Part shown: positions 8,808-18,098 of the stretch, in pieces
How the letters are laid out: each line of letters starts with the position of its first letter
How positions within the stretch are numbered: the stretch's first letter is position 1
DNA from: Burkholderia metallica
Lineage (GTDB): Bacteria > Pseudomonadota > Gammaproteobacteria > Burkholderiales > Burkholderiaceae
Assembly (NCBI RefSeq): GCF_902832845.1
Contig: NZ_CADFDB010000015.1
Location: 62,001-126,000 of the forward strand
Reading direction: 5' to 3'
DNA length: 64,000 nucleotides
Program-made: the position numbers and the translations under genes
The notes under the pieces: generated by a model
Told to the model about the DNA's origin: nothing
The model's input: the letters and a program-made list of their open reading frames with translations, nothing else
Database searches by the model: none

Positions 8808-9835
8808 TGCGGGAGATCTCCCAGGTTGGCGCCCATGCAGCAGTTGCGCTTGCGGAAGATCTCGTACGCGAAGTCCTCTCCCGTGTACGGGATCATTTTT
8901 CCGGCACCCCAGAGCGCCGACGTGCGGCCATACGGCTGACAGCACTGACCATTTATCTGGTCGGTTTGCGCAACGGGGTAGAGCATCGTGTACTTGTATT
9001 GGGTCTTGTCCATCACGGGCTGCAGGTAGTAGCCACACATCGCGCCGTCACCTGTCGTGCCCCACATCAAGCCTTCGCGATGCAACTTTGCGGTCATCCG
9101 CTCGACCAGCAGCGACGACGCCTGGATGGCGGACACATGCGCCTGGACGTGACCGTTGAAGGGATAGATCGAGCCGTTGCAGCCCGCGCACCAGAAGAGT
9201 AGGTTGCTCCCGAAACCGAGGCTCGATAGCACACAGTCACCTGCGCACGCGGCCTGGGCAATCGGACTGCCGAACAGGTAAGTCTCCGGCTCGAGGAGCA
9301 TGGTGAGATCGTCGTCGCTCCAGGTCGGATCGACTTCGGTCATGTACGCCATGTCGAAACTGCCCGTCTCCATGCATGGATCGTCGAGCAGGATCTCGGT
9401 GTAGTACATGACCGGATCGGTGTACCAGTGGACCTGATAGAAGCTCTGTTTGGTATCGTCCTTCTGCTCGCGCACCTCGCCCTCCGGCGCGTGGATGCCT
9501 GGGTTCAGCGAGATCCCGCCGAGCGACACGAAGCAGTATGGCGAGCGCGTGACGTCGACGCGCCGGATCGGCTCCCAGAAGCTGAACTTGACGCCGAACG
9601 TGCCGTTGCAGAAGCAAAGGAATCCGCCCGGGTTCGGAGTGTCGTCCTGCCCCATATTGAGGAACGTGACGCTACCGATGGCCATCGGGAATGCGCATTC
9701 CCAGCAGATATCCGTGATCGGATTGGCGAATCGACCGACACACTGACCCGCATCGGCCGGCGCCGAGAACGAGACGCAGCTGGCAACCAGCGCGATCGCG
9801 AAAATCCAGCGGCGAGGGAGATGGCGTATGTTCAC
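8804..9835 (-). CDS. traU: TraU, conjugative DNA-transfer protein
   Basis: Periplasmic, cysteine-rich protein required for DNA transfer in F. It has 343 aa (F, 330 aa), with a signal peptide ending near PADAG and the family start CVGRFANPITDICWEC. More than a dozen cysteines imply several disulfides. The start is a GTG overlapping the upstream stop as GTGA; no ATG is available nearby. Confidence 0.94.
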   Translation of the reverse strand: MNIRHLPRRWIFAIALVASCVSFSAPADAGQCVGRFANPITDICWECAFPMAIGSVTFLNMGQDDTPNPGGFLCFCNGTFGVKFSFWEPIRRVDVTRSPYCFVSLGGISLNPGIHAPEGEVREQKDDTKQSFYQVHWYTDPVMYYTEILLDDPCMETGSFDMAYMTEVDPTWSDDDLTMLLEPETYLFGSPIAQAACAGDCVLSSLGFGSNLLFWCAGCNGSIYPFNGHVQAHVSAIQASSLLVERMTAKLHREGLMWGTTGDGAMCGYYLQPVMDKTQYKYTMLYPVAQTDQINGQCCQPYGRTSALWGAGKMIPYTGEDFAYEIFRKRNCCMGANLGDLPQ

Positions 9836-10524
9836 GAAAGCAGCTCCCGCAATGCCGGATACACATCGAAGGCAAAATCGACCAGGTGTGCGCCGACGTG
9901 ATGGCCAAGGCGGTAGACGATTGGCAGGAGGACCACCGCAACACCGCCGGTCGCAGCACCGGCTACGCCCCAAGCGATTACCCAGACCACGCGTGACGTC
10001 GCCGTGGCCAGGATGTCGAGCAACTTCGAACTGATCGAACGACGAGCCTGCTCGACGGTGCCAGAGAGGGGAACGGGCACATCCAGCTGGACGGCATGGG
10101 TCGGCACAACGCCGATACCGAGGGCCGCCTTCACACCCGTCTCGATGAGACCGATCAGCTCGACAGCTTCGACCTCGCTCAGATGGTCGGCGAGGACAGC
10201 AGGAGGACGATGTACATCGTCTACAGCACCCGCCACAACACGAAAGCTTTCCCCGCTGCTGTCTCCTACGATCTGGCGGACAGGTTGAATGGAAAGCCGA
10301 GCGACCCTGCTGTCGTAGGGGCTCGCGCGCCAGTAGTAAGTTGCGAGCACACCCTTTCCTGAAACCACGACCTGATCATTCGTGACGTCGACGACATACC
10401 GCGTCGGCTCGCCTGTCACAGTGAAGTGCTGAAGAGCAGCAGCGCGGTCGTCGGCCGAGTTTTTCTCAACGCCGTCGATAACGGCCGGGGCGACAGAGAA
10501 GTCCAGACGGTCATAGTTGTTCAT
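9832..10524 (-). CDS. Uncharacterised protein between traW and traU with a C-terminal membrane hairpin
   Basis: A 230-aa protein whose first 165 residues look soluble and whose residues 170-215 form one or two hydrophobic segments (VVWVIAWGVAGAATGG and VAVVLLPIVYRLG). F has no gene at this point. The start MNNYDRL is chosen because its stop is coupled to traU and the longer upstream frame overlaps traW. No family recognised. Confidence 0.7.
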   Translation of the reverse strand: MNNYDRLDFSVAPAVIDGVEKNSADDRAAALQHFTVTGEPTRYVVDVTNDQVVVSGKGVLATYYWRASPYDSRVARLSIQPVRQIVGDSSGESFRVVAGAVDDVHRPPAVLADHLSEVEAVELIGLIETGVKAALGIGVVPTHAVQLDVPVPLSGTVEQARRSISSKLLDILATATSRVVWVIAWGVAGAATGGVAVVLLPIVYRLGHHVGAHLVDFAFDVYPALRELLS

Positions 10525-10570
10525 CGCGATTCCGGTAGATTGGGAGGTAACAGGTGGTTTCGTCGAAGCG

Positions 10571-11275
10571 TCAACGCAGCTGAGCCGCGGGCTCTTCCTC
10601 AAGAAGTAGCTGGTTACCGCGCTGGCTGATCACGGCCGGCACGCGGGTGATCCCGAAACGCTGGCTAAGTCGCCCCTGCTGATCGAAATACACTTGCCGT
10701 TTCCACGACTTCGTCAGCTCAAGCCACGAGCCAGCGGTCAGGATCGGTTTGATTGAATCGCCGGAGCGGGCCGCGAGGGCCTGGACCGCCTTTACCTGCG
10801 ACGCATCACGGCCGTCGAAGAACACCAGGCGCTCGTGCAGCGTCACAATGTCAAGCGGATTGATACGCGTGCCGGCTGCGACGATCACGGCACCCTCATC
10901 ATTGGTGACGGGTTTTGCGTAGGTCACCGTCGGATCAATCAGCCGACTCGAGTACTCGCTAACGGTCGAAATTCCCGGCACTGGTGGCAGGGACGTGATG
11001 TCATGCAGCGCGCGCTGACGTGCGCGGCGCTCGATGGCCGCCAGCCCGCCATTGGCTTGCAGTTCAACCAGACGATGCTTCAGCATCGCAATCGCGTCGT
11101 GCTCTGCAATCGGATACGTCGGGCCAACGACACCCAAGTCCTCAGCGATAGCGGAAAGTGGACATACCGCCAGCAGCAATGCCGAGGTCCATGCGACTGC
11201 TGTGCGTCGCACACGCGGCCGTAGTTGCGGGCCGACACCAAGGGAGCCAGCTCGCCTTATCTCCGGGCCCAGCAT
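10571..11275 (-). CDS. traW: TraW, F-type pilus assembly protein
   Basis: Periplasmic partner of TrbC. The 234-aa product (F, 210 aa) has an N-terminal extension before a signal peptide ending near LSAIAED, then the family pattern LGVVGPTYPIAE. The C-terminal QRFGITRVPAVI corresponds to the thioredoxin-fold end of the family. The start at 11275 is the closest ATG; a 96-residue upstream extension overlaps the small membrane gene and is rejected. The ATG itself has only a weak ribosome site, so coupling to the small gene is likely. Confidence 0.88.
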   Translation of the reverse strand: MLGPEIRRAGSLGVGPQLRPRVRRTAVAWTSALLLAVCPLSAIAEDLGVVGPTYPIAEHDAIAMLKHRLVELQANGGLAAIERRARQRALHDITSLPPVPGISTVSEYSSRLIDPTVTYAKPVTNDEGAVIVAAGTRINPLDIVTLHERLVFFDGRDASQVKAVQALAARSGDSIKPILTAGSWLELTKSWKRQVYFDQQGRLSQRFGITRVPAVISQRGNQLLLEEEPAAQLR

Positions 11276-11412
11276 TTCGAAGACAAATACAAGAGGCGTT
11301 CCAACAACATGCCGATAAAGTAGGCCGCCAGGAGCCCCACTCCTAGAAAGAGCAGAGCCACGCTCATCCACACGGCCAATATCAACAAGCCGAACGCCAT
11401 CATCAGAACCAT
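11257..11412 (-). CDS. 51-aa membrane protein overlapping the start of traW
   Basis: A very small protein, MVLMMAFGLLILAVWMSV onward, almost entirely one long or two short membrane segments with a basic C-terminus (SSKCWARR). The ATG at 11412 has a strong GGAGG site five bases upstream. A longer TTG start at 11466 overlapping the peptidase stop (TTGA) is possible. Its stop lies 19 bases inside traW. Function unknown; the position suggests a small subunit or stabiliser of the secretion channel. Confidence 0.65.
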   Translation of the reverse strand: MVLMMAFGLLILAVWMSVALLFLGVGLLAAYFIGMLLERLLYLSSKCWARR

Positions 11413-11462
11413 CTGAGCCTCCAGTCGAAGCGCCGGCCGAGGTGCTGAGGACACGGCATTGG

Positions 11463-11972
11463 TCAAAAAATTTCATAGGCCTCCCCGACAATTGCGTACT
11501 GGGGAACGGTGCCGACGATCGAGTACCGCGAATCGAGGCTGTCAGGGCTCGGCGTGGCAACAAAGTAGTGTCTGGGTGGAATCACACCGTCCTCGGTCGG
11601 AAACAGCGCCATCCCTGCAAGTGAGAGTGGCTTCGCATAGCCGATATAGGTCTCATTGACCCAGACATTCCGGCCAATCACGCGCACGACATCGCCAGGC
11701 AGACCAGCCACGTGTTTGATGAAGGTCAGTCCTGCGGGGTAGGTCGCCCCCCCGTGCCATCGAAATGCGATGGTGTCGCCGAGGCGCGGCCGACAGGGGC
11801 CCTTGCGGATAAAGTAGAGCGTCCCCGGCAGACTGGTCGACATGTTGAACGTCAGCCCATACCAGGGCGTGAGGCCCCATGCGACGGCCGCCACGATCGT
11901 CAGGGCGACGACGGTACGAACAAACCGTCGATAGCGAGCCAGGCCGCTGGAGTAGGCGACGAGCGCGATCAC
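11463..11972 (-). CDS. TraF(RP4)-like S26 signal peptidase for pilin processing
   Basis: Membrane-anchored serine peptidase of family S26. The 169-aa protein has a membrane segment at residues 20-38, a catalytic serine motif MSTSLPGTLYF and a catalytic lysine in FIKHVAGLPGD, followed by the usual RVIGRNVWVNE strand. In RP4 the homologue trims and cyclises the pilin; F itself uses LepB. Here the likely substrate is TraA (inference). The start is GTG, overlapping the previous stop as GTGA. Confidence 0.9.
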   Translation of the reverse strand: MIALVAYSSGLARYRRFVRTVVALTIVAAVAWGLTPWYGLTFNMSTSLPGTLYFIRKGPCRPRLGDTIAFRWHGGATYPAGLTFIKHVAGLPGDVVRVIGRNVWVNETYIGYAKPLSLAGMALFPTEDGVIPPRHYFVATPSPDSLDSRYSIVGTVPQYAIVGEAYEIF

Positions 11973-12190
11973 TGTTCATCTCCGCGCAGGTCGGCCTTTG
12001 CAGCCATCCCGCACGCCGATCGGCAAAAGACGACATGCGTCGTTACGTTTGCAAGTACCGCCGCACCAGTACTGGTCGAGGCGGCCAGATAATCGCCAAC
12101 GTCGGTCGGCGCGAATCGCTCTCCCGCCGTTCCTATTCCACGCGTGCGCGCCGAAAGCCGGGGCGGCACCATCAACCGGAGACGAGTCAT
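11969..12190 (-). CDS. Small tra-operon protein (73 aa), unknown
   Basis: A 73-aa protein joined to both neighbours by overlaps (ATGA at its start, GTGA at its end), which is the main reason to call it real. It contains a central hydrophobic stretch (VGDYLAASTSTGAAVLANV) and two cysteines spaced CRSAC. No recognised family. Confidence 0.6.
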   Translation of the reverse strand: MTRLRLMVPPRLSARTRGIGTAGERFAPTDVGDYLAASTSTGAAVLANVTTHVVFCRSACGMAAKADLRGDEQ

Positions 12191-12561
12191 TTGGCGATCC
12201 TCTTGGCGATCAGGTCCGTGAGATCGGGCGCATCACCTGCGAGCACGGCAGCTTTGTTGATCACCACGCAGCCACACTGCGCACCGAGCTGGTCCAGTGC
12301 GGCCGACAGGCGCTTTGCGTAATCGCCGGCGTGTTGGGTCGCCTTGTTCTTCGCGTCGTCCGTCATATGGACGGGATCGCCGTTGTTGAAGGTTTTCAGC
12401 AACGCTTCTTGCTCATCGCTGATGAGCTTCTGCACGTCGACCACGACGACCGGCGCAACTTTTTCGCGTTGCGTCCAGAAGTAGACGAGCGGGGAGCCTA
12501 GCAACAACGAGGCGCCGATCGAGATAAGGCCGGTGAGTACGAGGTCGTGTCGCATGTTCAT
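12187..12561 (-). CDS. trbI: TrbI, F-type inner-membrane protein
   Basis: Bitopic inner-membrane protein implicated in pilus retraction in F. It has 124 aa (F, 128), with one membrane segment at residues 9-28 and a periplasmic domain with the pattern VVVVDVQKLISDEQEALLK. Position between traC and traW is the F order. The start overlaps the traC stop as ATGA. Confidence 0.9.
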   Translation of the reverse strand: MNMRHDLVLTGLISIGASLLLGSPLVYFWTQREKVAPVVVVDVQKLISDEQEALLKTFNNGDPVHMTDDAKNKATQHAGDYAKRLSAALDQLGAQCGCVVINKAAVLAGDAPDLTDLIAKRIAK

Positions 12562-15152
12562 TTCCGTTTGGCTTGGATCAGGGCGCGGATAGCGTCCTCG
12601 GTGGAGGTCCCGGTGGTACGCAACTGCTCCATGAATTCGTAGTCGGGCCCCTTGGTGGTTGCCATGGCCAACGTGAATTCGTCGGGGATATGGCGCAGCA
12701 GGTGCGTGCCCCCGTTCGGGTCGACAAGGACGAACTCGCTATAGCGACCCGGCACCGGACGCAGCGACTTCAACATGCGCTTCAACCCCGGTGAAAGATC
12801 CATCACATCACCCTTCTCGATCTTCTTGAGCGTGTCGTCGCTTTGCTTGAGGTGGAACTTCCATGCGGAGTTGTCGAAGGCGGCCTGCGTTGCCTTGTTC
12901 ATCCCTGCATCGGTGATCCCCTGCGTCGCGAAAAAGAAGCTGCCTTCGTACTTGCGCGCACGCCGATACCCTTCTTCCATGAAGTCGGCCGATTCTTGAT
13001 CGTCACCGACGATCTGCCAGCCCTCGTCCTGCAGGAACAGCTTCGGCCGCGACCGGTCAAAGCGGTACATTTCGTTGGTGACCTGATTGGTCAGGCCGAG
13101 CATGATCACCGTGCGCAGCTGGGGATCGCTGTTGAGGTGCTCGAGTTCAAGTCCGACCACTTCGTTGTCGAGTCGCACGTTGGTGCGCCCGTTGACGTAG
13201 TCGCCGTAGACACCCCCCTTGCAGAACGGTTCGAGACGCACGGCAAGCTCGTACGCGATGCGCTCGGGTTGCCCGTTCTGGTCCTTCAGGCTCAGCAGGG
13301 CGTCTCGCACTAACGTGGGACTACCTTCCTGGCCGTAGTCCTTCCATACGATGCGCACTGCGACATCGAGCAACGCGCCCTCGAACGGGGTGATAGGAGC
13401 GGTCGGCGATACCATGCGCGCGATAATCGGCCGGATGAATTTCACCTCGCTATCGAGGCCATTTTCGGTATCGATGCCAGCAGTGGAAAACGCATTGATG
13501 ACGATTCGCGACCCAGGCTTGAAGTCGATGTACTGCCCGTCACCCATGTCGATCTGCTTTTCATACGAGTAGCCCACGTCGCAGATCCGCACGATTCCAC
13601 CGACCGAGCGAAACGCTGCGATGATCTCGTTCAAGAGCACCGATTTACCGGCCCCAGAAGTACCATCAACGAAGCCGTTGTAATTCGTCCCGCTCGAATA
13701 GATGTCTACGAGCGCGGGCGTACCGCGGCGCCCAAAAAAGAGCAGGTTGGCTCGTCCATTGGTACCCGACCACTCGCCGAGCACTGGCGCCATATCGGTC
13801 GCGTTCACGGTGGTCTTGGTAGTGATCAACCGAAACTTCTTGAGGTCGTCCCGCATGTCGCTTGTCAGCATCATGGGCAGCGCCGACAGGAATGTTGTGA
13901 GCTGCTGGGTCAGCATCGGGAACAGCTTGAAGCGCTCCGAGCGCCAGATCCCCTTCGCGGCCGCCACACACTGCTCGATTTTCTTGCGCGGGGCGAAGAG
14001 CGTCAGCGTGTGATAGAGCTCACACATCGAGCCGCCTTGCGTGAGCTGCATCGAGACGGCCTTCCAGTCCCTGTTCTGCAGGGCAAGTTCCGGCTGCAGC
14101 TTCGCGATCTTAGACTCGGCGTTCTGTGTCGCGCGAGCGCTACGCAAAGCGGCCCGTGTCTCGACGGCAGTCTGATCGAGAAGAAGGACGCCGAGCGTGA
14201 TCAGGTACGGGCAGGGGTATTGATGGACATCGTTGAAGAGCGAGCCGACGATGTTGTTCATCTCCCACAGCTCTTTGCTACTCGGATACTGATGGACGCC
14301 GAAGCTGCGCACGGCGATGCGTGCGTCGGGCTCGTCGGCATCCTCGGGCGGCACTCCATAAAGCAAATGCTTCGCCTTCACACGCATGTGGTGACCGAAA
14401 GCCGTCAGTTGGTCACGTATGGGCTTGTCGTCGCTGTACGTCTGATCGATCGTTTCAGCCCCATCGCCAAAGAACGCACCGGGGTTGAGGATCGGCCAGA
14501 GAAAGCGCAGCAGATCGTTGGGCTCGGCGGTACGGCTTGCCAGGCTTGCGGAGCTCAACGTCGCAGCGACGACGTCCCGAACATTCTGGATTTCTTCGAT
14601 CAGCTTCAGATCGTCGAGCGAACCCTTGCGCACGATCGACAGCAACAGCCGCTTGTCCGTGATCGAGTAGTTTTGGCCAAGAAACAGCGGCTGGCCGAGT
14701 TTGCCGCGGATGAACGCGGCGCGGCGCTCCGCCTGTTCCAGATAGAACGACGGTGCACGTCCCGCTTCGGCGTACTCGCGCCGAAGATCGACGTAGGCGT
14801 TCAACGACTCCTCGATGATGGGGTCGCCCAGCAGCATCCATTGGAGCCCATAGCCAGCAGGAACTGAGTCATATAGGCCGTGGAGACTGCGGGTCAACTC
14901 CGCGTCGGCGCCGGTCTGCGGTGCAACCGCGAGCACGAAGCCAACCGAATCCGTGTTGTAGTAGAGCTCGGTGGCGGGGTCGTACTGGTCATACGGCAGC
15001 AGGTTATGAAGTCCGACGGTCTCGATGCGCCGCTGGTCCGCGGCAACGGGGGCGGGCGGTCCAAGATCATCCTCGGTGCCGAGAATTGCTTCGCTGATCG
15101 CTGTTCGCGCGAGCGATTTCGCGTCATCGATCCAGGCCTGCAAGGTGCTCAT
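12558..15152 (-). CDS. traC: TraC, VirB4-family secretion ATPase
   Basis: Cytoplasmic/peripheral membrane ATPase that powers pilus assembly. It has 864 aa against 875 in F. Walker A is DGTSGAGKSVLLNE near residue 500 and Walker B is KLFLQDEGW near residue 715, followed by FFFATQG, typical of VirB4 proteins. The N-terminal half matches the TraC/VirB4 N-terminal domain. It starts 14 bases after traV. Confidence 0.97.
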   Translation of the reverse strand: MSTLQAWIDDAKSLARTAISEAILGTEDDLGPPAPVAADQRRIETVGLHNLLPYDQYDPATELYYNTDSVGFVLAVAPQTGADAELTRSLHGLYDSVPAGYGLQWMLLGDPIIEESLNAYVDLRREYAEAGRAPSFYLEQAERRAAFIRGKLGQPLFLGQNYSITDKRLLLSIVRKGSLDDLKLIEEIQNVRDVVAATLSSASLASRTAEPNDLLRFLWPILNPGAFFGDGAETIDQTYSDDKPIRDQLTAFGHHMRVKAKHLLYGVPPEDADEPDARIAVRSFGVHQYPSSKELWEMNNIVGSLFNDVHQYPCPYLITLGVLLLDQTAVETRAALRSARATQNAESKIAKLQPELALQNRDWKAVSMQLTQGGSMCELYHTLTLFAPRKKIEQCVAAAKGIWRSERFKLFPMLTQQLTTFLSALPMMLTSDMRDDLKKFRLITTKTTVNATDMAPVLGEWSGTNGRANLLFFGRRGTPALVDIYSSGTNYNGFVDGTSGAGKSVLLNEIIAAFRSVGGIVRICDVGYSYEKQIDMGDGQYIDFKPGSRIVINAFSTAGIDTENGLDSEVKFIRPIIARMVSPTAPITPFEGALLDVAVRIVWKDYGQEGSPTLVRDALLSLKDQNGQPERIAYELAVRLEPFCKGGVYGDYVNGRTNVRLDNEVVGLELEHLNSDPQLRTVIMLGLTNQVTNEMYRFDRSRPKLFLQDEGWQIVGDDQESADFMEEGYRRARKYEGSFFFATQGITDAGMNKATQAAFDNSAWKFHLKQSDDTLKKIEKGDVMDLSPGLKRMLKSLRPVPGRYSEFVLVDPNGGTHLLRHIPDEFTLAMATTKGPDYEFMEQLRTTGTSTEDAIRALIQAKRK

Positions 15153-15166
15153 CGATGGCTCCCGAA

Positions 15167-15847
15167 TCAGTGGTCCGTCGCTGCAGGCATCGCAGCCGCT
15201 GCACGGTCGACTGCGCCGGCGGGCGTGAGAATTCCCTGCATGACCCGATCGGCACTCGAGATCGAACCCGACGTCGAATCGGTGTTGGAGCTAGGGATAG
15301 CTGCCTTGCTGCCGCTGCTGCCAACATCCGGCGCAGGTGTCGGCGGCATCACCGGCCGGAACGCGGCCTGGATGCGCTGCTGGTTGTGCGCGATAGACCA
15401 GTGGCCAGGATCGATGATCAGATAGACGTACTCCTGATCGTGCAAGTCGGAGTCCGCGTCTTGCCACGGCGCGAACCAGATGCGCATCTCGCGCGAAGCC
15501 GTGTGAACCGGAGCCCCGCTATCGAGCGCTTTCGGGAGAATCCCGGCGGCGCCAACGAAGGGGCGTGAACTGGCACTGACCGGAGCACCCGATGCGCTCG
15601 ATGTCGTGCCGGGATCTCCGGCATAGTTGCCGAGTGCGATATTCGTCGTCGCGCCGGCGCGTGTATGAACGCGCTGATCGGGCAGGTTATGCGCCATCGC
15701 ATTGGCATAGATGCCAGACATGCTGCTGCAAAGCACGCCTTCGGGCGCCTTGCAGGCGAATTGCGAACTCGCGTCGTATCCGCTGAAGCTGCAACCGGTC
15801 AGACCGAGAACCGCGTAAAGCGTGACGAGATTGATCTTGCTGTTCAT
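15167..15847 (-). CDS. traV: TraV, outer-membrane lipoprotein of the core complex
   Basis: Lipoprotein anchoring the secretion core complex to the outer membrane. The 226-aa protein (F, 171) has a lipobox LTGC at residue 19 and the TraV signature SFSGYDASSQFACKAPEGV with paired cysteines, then CSSMSGIYANA. The C-terminal third is a Ser/Ala/Pro-rich extension. The start at MNSKIN is preferred because the longer frame overlaps dsbC and the lipobox then sits at the usual distance. Confidence 0.9.
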   Translation of the reverse strand: MNSKINLVTLYAVLGLTGCSFSGYDASSQFACKAPEGVLCSSMSGIYANAMAHNLPDQRVHTRAGATTNIALGNYAGDPGTTSSASGAPVSASSRPFVGAAGILPKALDSGAPVHTASREMRIWFAPWQDADSDLHDQEYVYLIIDPGHWSIAHNQQRIQAAFRPVMPPTPAPDVGSSGSKAAIPSSNTDSTSGSISSADRVMQGILTPAGAVDRAAAAMPAATDH

Positions 15848-15849
15848 GG

Positions 15850-16749
15850 TCACTTCGCTCCGAGCCATTGATCGATTGCTTCGGCGCTGGCTGCGCCAGG
15901 CAGCACCCGCCCATCCTCGCTCACAAGTGCCGGCGTGCCAGAAATGCCCATGCTTGCGGCCAGCGCTTCGTTCGCGTCAATGGGATTTGCGCACGACACG
16001 AGCTTCGGCTCGACGCGCGGCGGTGCAGGTTTCTTGCCAGCGCCGCCAGTCGCAGCCGATCCCTGATCGCGCATCCAGCGCGACAATGCGAGGGGCATCC
16101 ACGCGTGCCAAGTGGCAAGCCTGTCCTCGGCGCACCAGATCGCTATGGAATGCGCGCGGGCCCGCGGATGGATCGATTCGAGCGGATACATGAATCGGTA
16201 GATCGTGACGTCCTTGAGCTTGGAGAGGTCGTCCTCCAAGGCGAGGCAGTAGGGACAATCAGGATCGTCGAAGATCGCGAGCTTGCGGCGGCCGGTACCA
16301 TGAACCTCGACGAACGCGTCCTGAAGCCGGTCGGCCGGGAACCGCACCTTCTGCAGTGCTTGCTCGAGCGGCACGGTCAGATCCTGTTGCGTCACCATGT
16401 CGAAGAGGTGGCCAAACAGGAAGTACCGCCCGGTGACGTCCGTGTAGGCAACCTTGTTACCCATCACGACCTCATAGATGCCGGCCGACGGCGTGGCGGC
16501 GACCTCGCGAAACTGGGTCGCCGGGTAGCGTGCATGGAGCGCTGCCTTGAGCGCAGCAACCCCCGGATCAACGTTCGGATCGGCCGGGTTTATCTGCGGC
16601 GTGGCACCTTGAGCGGCGGACGCCGTGACACCGACTTCAGAGCTTGGCCCGGCGACGTGCGCCGGCACGGTGGACGTACCTTGGGTGGTGCAACCCCACG
16701 CGATGCACGTCGTCATCAGAAGAGCGAAAGTGAATTTGGCCTGTTTCAT
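15850..16749 (-). CDS. dsbC: DsbC-family disulfide isomerase, probable lipoprotein
   Basis: Periplasmic disulfide isomerase, 299 aa. The N-terminus resembles a lipoprotein signal (lipobox AWGC near residue 19), then a linker rich in A/P, a DsbC dimerisation-like domain (residues 70-150) and a thioredoxin domain with FDDPDCPYC and a cis-proline loop GTPAL. It probably folds the cysteine-rich TraN, TraU and TraH. The start is uncertain: ATG at 16749 gives the best signal, but an ATG 15 bases upstream is possible and neither has a strong ribosome site. Confidence 0.9.
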   Translation of the reverse strand: MKQAKFTFALLMTTCIAWGCTTQGTSTVPAHVAGPSSEVGVTASAAQGATPQINPADPNVDPGVAALKAALHARYPATQFREVAATPSAGIYEVVMGNKVAYTDVTGRYFLFGHLFDMVTQQDLTVPLEQALQKVRFPADRLQDAFVEVHGTGRRKLAIFDDPDCPYCLALEDDLSKLKDVTIYRFMYPLESIHPRARAHSIAIWCAEDRLATWHAWMPLALSRWMRDQGSAATGGAGKKPAPPRVEPKLVSCANPIDANEALAASMGISGTPALVSEDGRVLPGAASAEAIDQWLGAK

Positions 16750-16858
16750 TGGATCGTTGAGCATGTTGAGGAAAAGGTGCCGCCGACGAACGTGGGTGCC
16801 GACGAGGGAAGAGGGGTCAACCACGTGCGGTCGCGACACTTGATCTTGCTGGACTCGG

Positions 16859-17212
16859 TCATCGCCGCACCATCATGCAAAGGTCGGCGCGGCGCTTGAT
16901 CTCATCCGCGTATACGGTCAAGTCGCCGGTCAACACAACATGCGTGCGCGGTGCGGCGGGCACGCCGACATACTTTTCAACAGGGGAATCCGGAGTCCGC
17001 CTATCTCCGGCAATGCAGACGTTGTAGCCCCGCGAATTCGGAACATGCGCGATTGACAGCGTGCCCTGCGCGACCATCGCCTCGAGCAACGGGCGGATTC
17101 GTGCCGCGCTCAGGTGGAACTCGCTTGCCAACGCGTAGGCTGCATAGGCGACACGTGGGCGCATCGCAGCAAGTACATCGTTGGCAGTCGGCATATATTT
17201 GGCGCGCGGCAT
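16859..17212 (-). CDS. Winged-helix-like small protein in the tra operon
   Basis: A 117-aa protein. Residues 8-65 (NDVLAAMRPRVAYAAYALAS, then an LSAARIRPLLEAMVAQG helix and a beta hairpin) have the shape of a winged-helix DNA-binding domain. The start ATG lies two bases before the stop of the Lar-like gene, so it is co-transcribed with the phage-like block. It may regulate this block or the operon (inference). Confidence 0.65.
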   Translation of the reverse strand: MPRAKYMPTANDVLAAMRPRVAYAAYALASEFHLSAARIRPLLEAMVAQGTLSIAHVPNSRGYNVCIAGDRRTPDSPVEKYVGVPAAPRTHVVLTGDLTVYADEIKRRADLCMMVRR

Positions 17213-17214
17213 GG

Positions 17215-17673
17215 TCAGTCCTCGGCGGGCTTGCGGCGTTGCACGAAGTCCCACAGCGCGGCCTGCAAGAACCGCGCGTCTGCACCTCGCTGGTCGAGCA
17301 TCATCGCTACGTTGCCAAGATCCACGGGATCGCCCTTCGCGACGAGCTCGATAAGCTCGCGCGCGAGCGTCATCGCTGAGACGGTCGCGGGGTCGCTCCA
17401 TCCGCCACGGCCTTCTTCGCGCTTCTTGGCGAGCTTGCGTTTCATCCGTGCAGCGAAGAGGTCGACGGCGACATCGTCCGGATGCACTGAGCCGGCGCGT
17501 CGGTTCCACGCGGCCGCAGCGGCAGCGGCGTCGTTAAAGAGCAGCACCATCTGATAGCCGAGGCACGCGAGGTCGACGCAGCTCCCACCGAACATTCCTT
17601 CCGACACGCGCATGGCGGCTTCGCGGTCGCAGAATGGACAAGGAATCAGTTGATATTGGCGTGGAGAGTTCAC
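17215..17673 (-). CDS. Lar-like zinc-ribbon protein fused to a phage accessory domain
   Basis: 152 aa. The N-terminus has the Lar/restriction-alleviation layout: PCPFC, a second cysteine pair SCVDLAC and the closing AAWNRR. Residues 85-135 hold a second module, EGRGGWSDPATVSAM then LVAKGDPVDLGNVAMML, of a kind common in phage accessory proteins; the gene two places upstream has the same module. Lar-type proteins protect incoming DNA from type I restriction, which would suit a conjugative element (family knowledge plus inference). The start is GTG with GTGA overlap. Confidence 0.7.
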   Translation of the reverse strand: MNSPRQYQLIPCPFCDREAAMRVSEGMFGGSCVDLACLGYQMVLLFNDAAAAAAAWNRRAGSVHPDDVAVDLFAARMKRKLAKKREEGRGGWSDPATVSAMTLARELIELVAKGDPVDLGNVAMMLDQRGADARFLQAALWDFVQRRKPAED

Positions 17674-18098
17674 TGACGTTCTCCGGAAGCCACCGCACGC
17701 GCGGCTACACGCTCGAAATAGAAGACGACGGGCGCCCCGGTTTCCTCGATCAACCCGTAGCACTTCGCCAGGCGATAGATCGGGTGATACGCATTGAGGG
17801 AGGCGACATGCTTCATGAGCGACTGGCGCCACTGCTCGAGCGACATCTGCCCCTTGCTGATGTTGCAAGGCGGACAGGACGGCATGTAATTCGACTCGAC
17901 GTCACGCTCCGGATGCCTGGACGGCCCGCTCACAAGCTTCCATTGGCCATCCGCGGTACGCTTGGTCTCGACCGCGCGCACGACCGGGTCTACATGGTCG
18001 CCATGCCACCGATCGGGCAATGGCATTCCGCAGTACGCGCAGCGTCCGTCGTATTTGCGCTGGAGCCGATCGCGCTGGGCTTTCGTCAGTCGGCTCAC
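17670..18098 (-). CDS. HNH endonuclease
   Basis: 142 aa with a zinc-binding HNH module: GRCAYCG, then WHGDHVDPV, and SNYMPSCPPCNISKG, giving two CXXC pairs and the HNH core. The N-terminus (RLTKAQRDRLQRKYDG) is basic. GTG start with GTGA overlap to the previous gene. Such nucleases occur in phages and mobile elements; its place between a Lar-like gene and a phage-like gene inside a tra operon is unusual. Confidence 0.85.
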   Translation of the reverse strand: MSRLTKAQRDRLQRKYDGRCAYCGMPLPDRWHGDHVDPVVRAVETKRTADGQWKLVSGPSRHPERDVESNYMPSCPPCNISKGQMSLEQWRQSLMKHVASLNAYHPIYRLAKCYGLIEETGAPVVFYFERVAARAVASGERQ

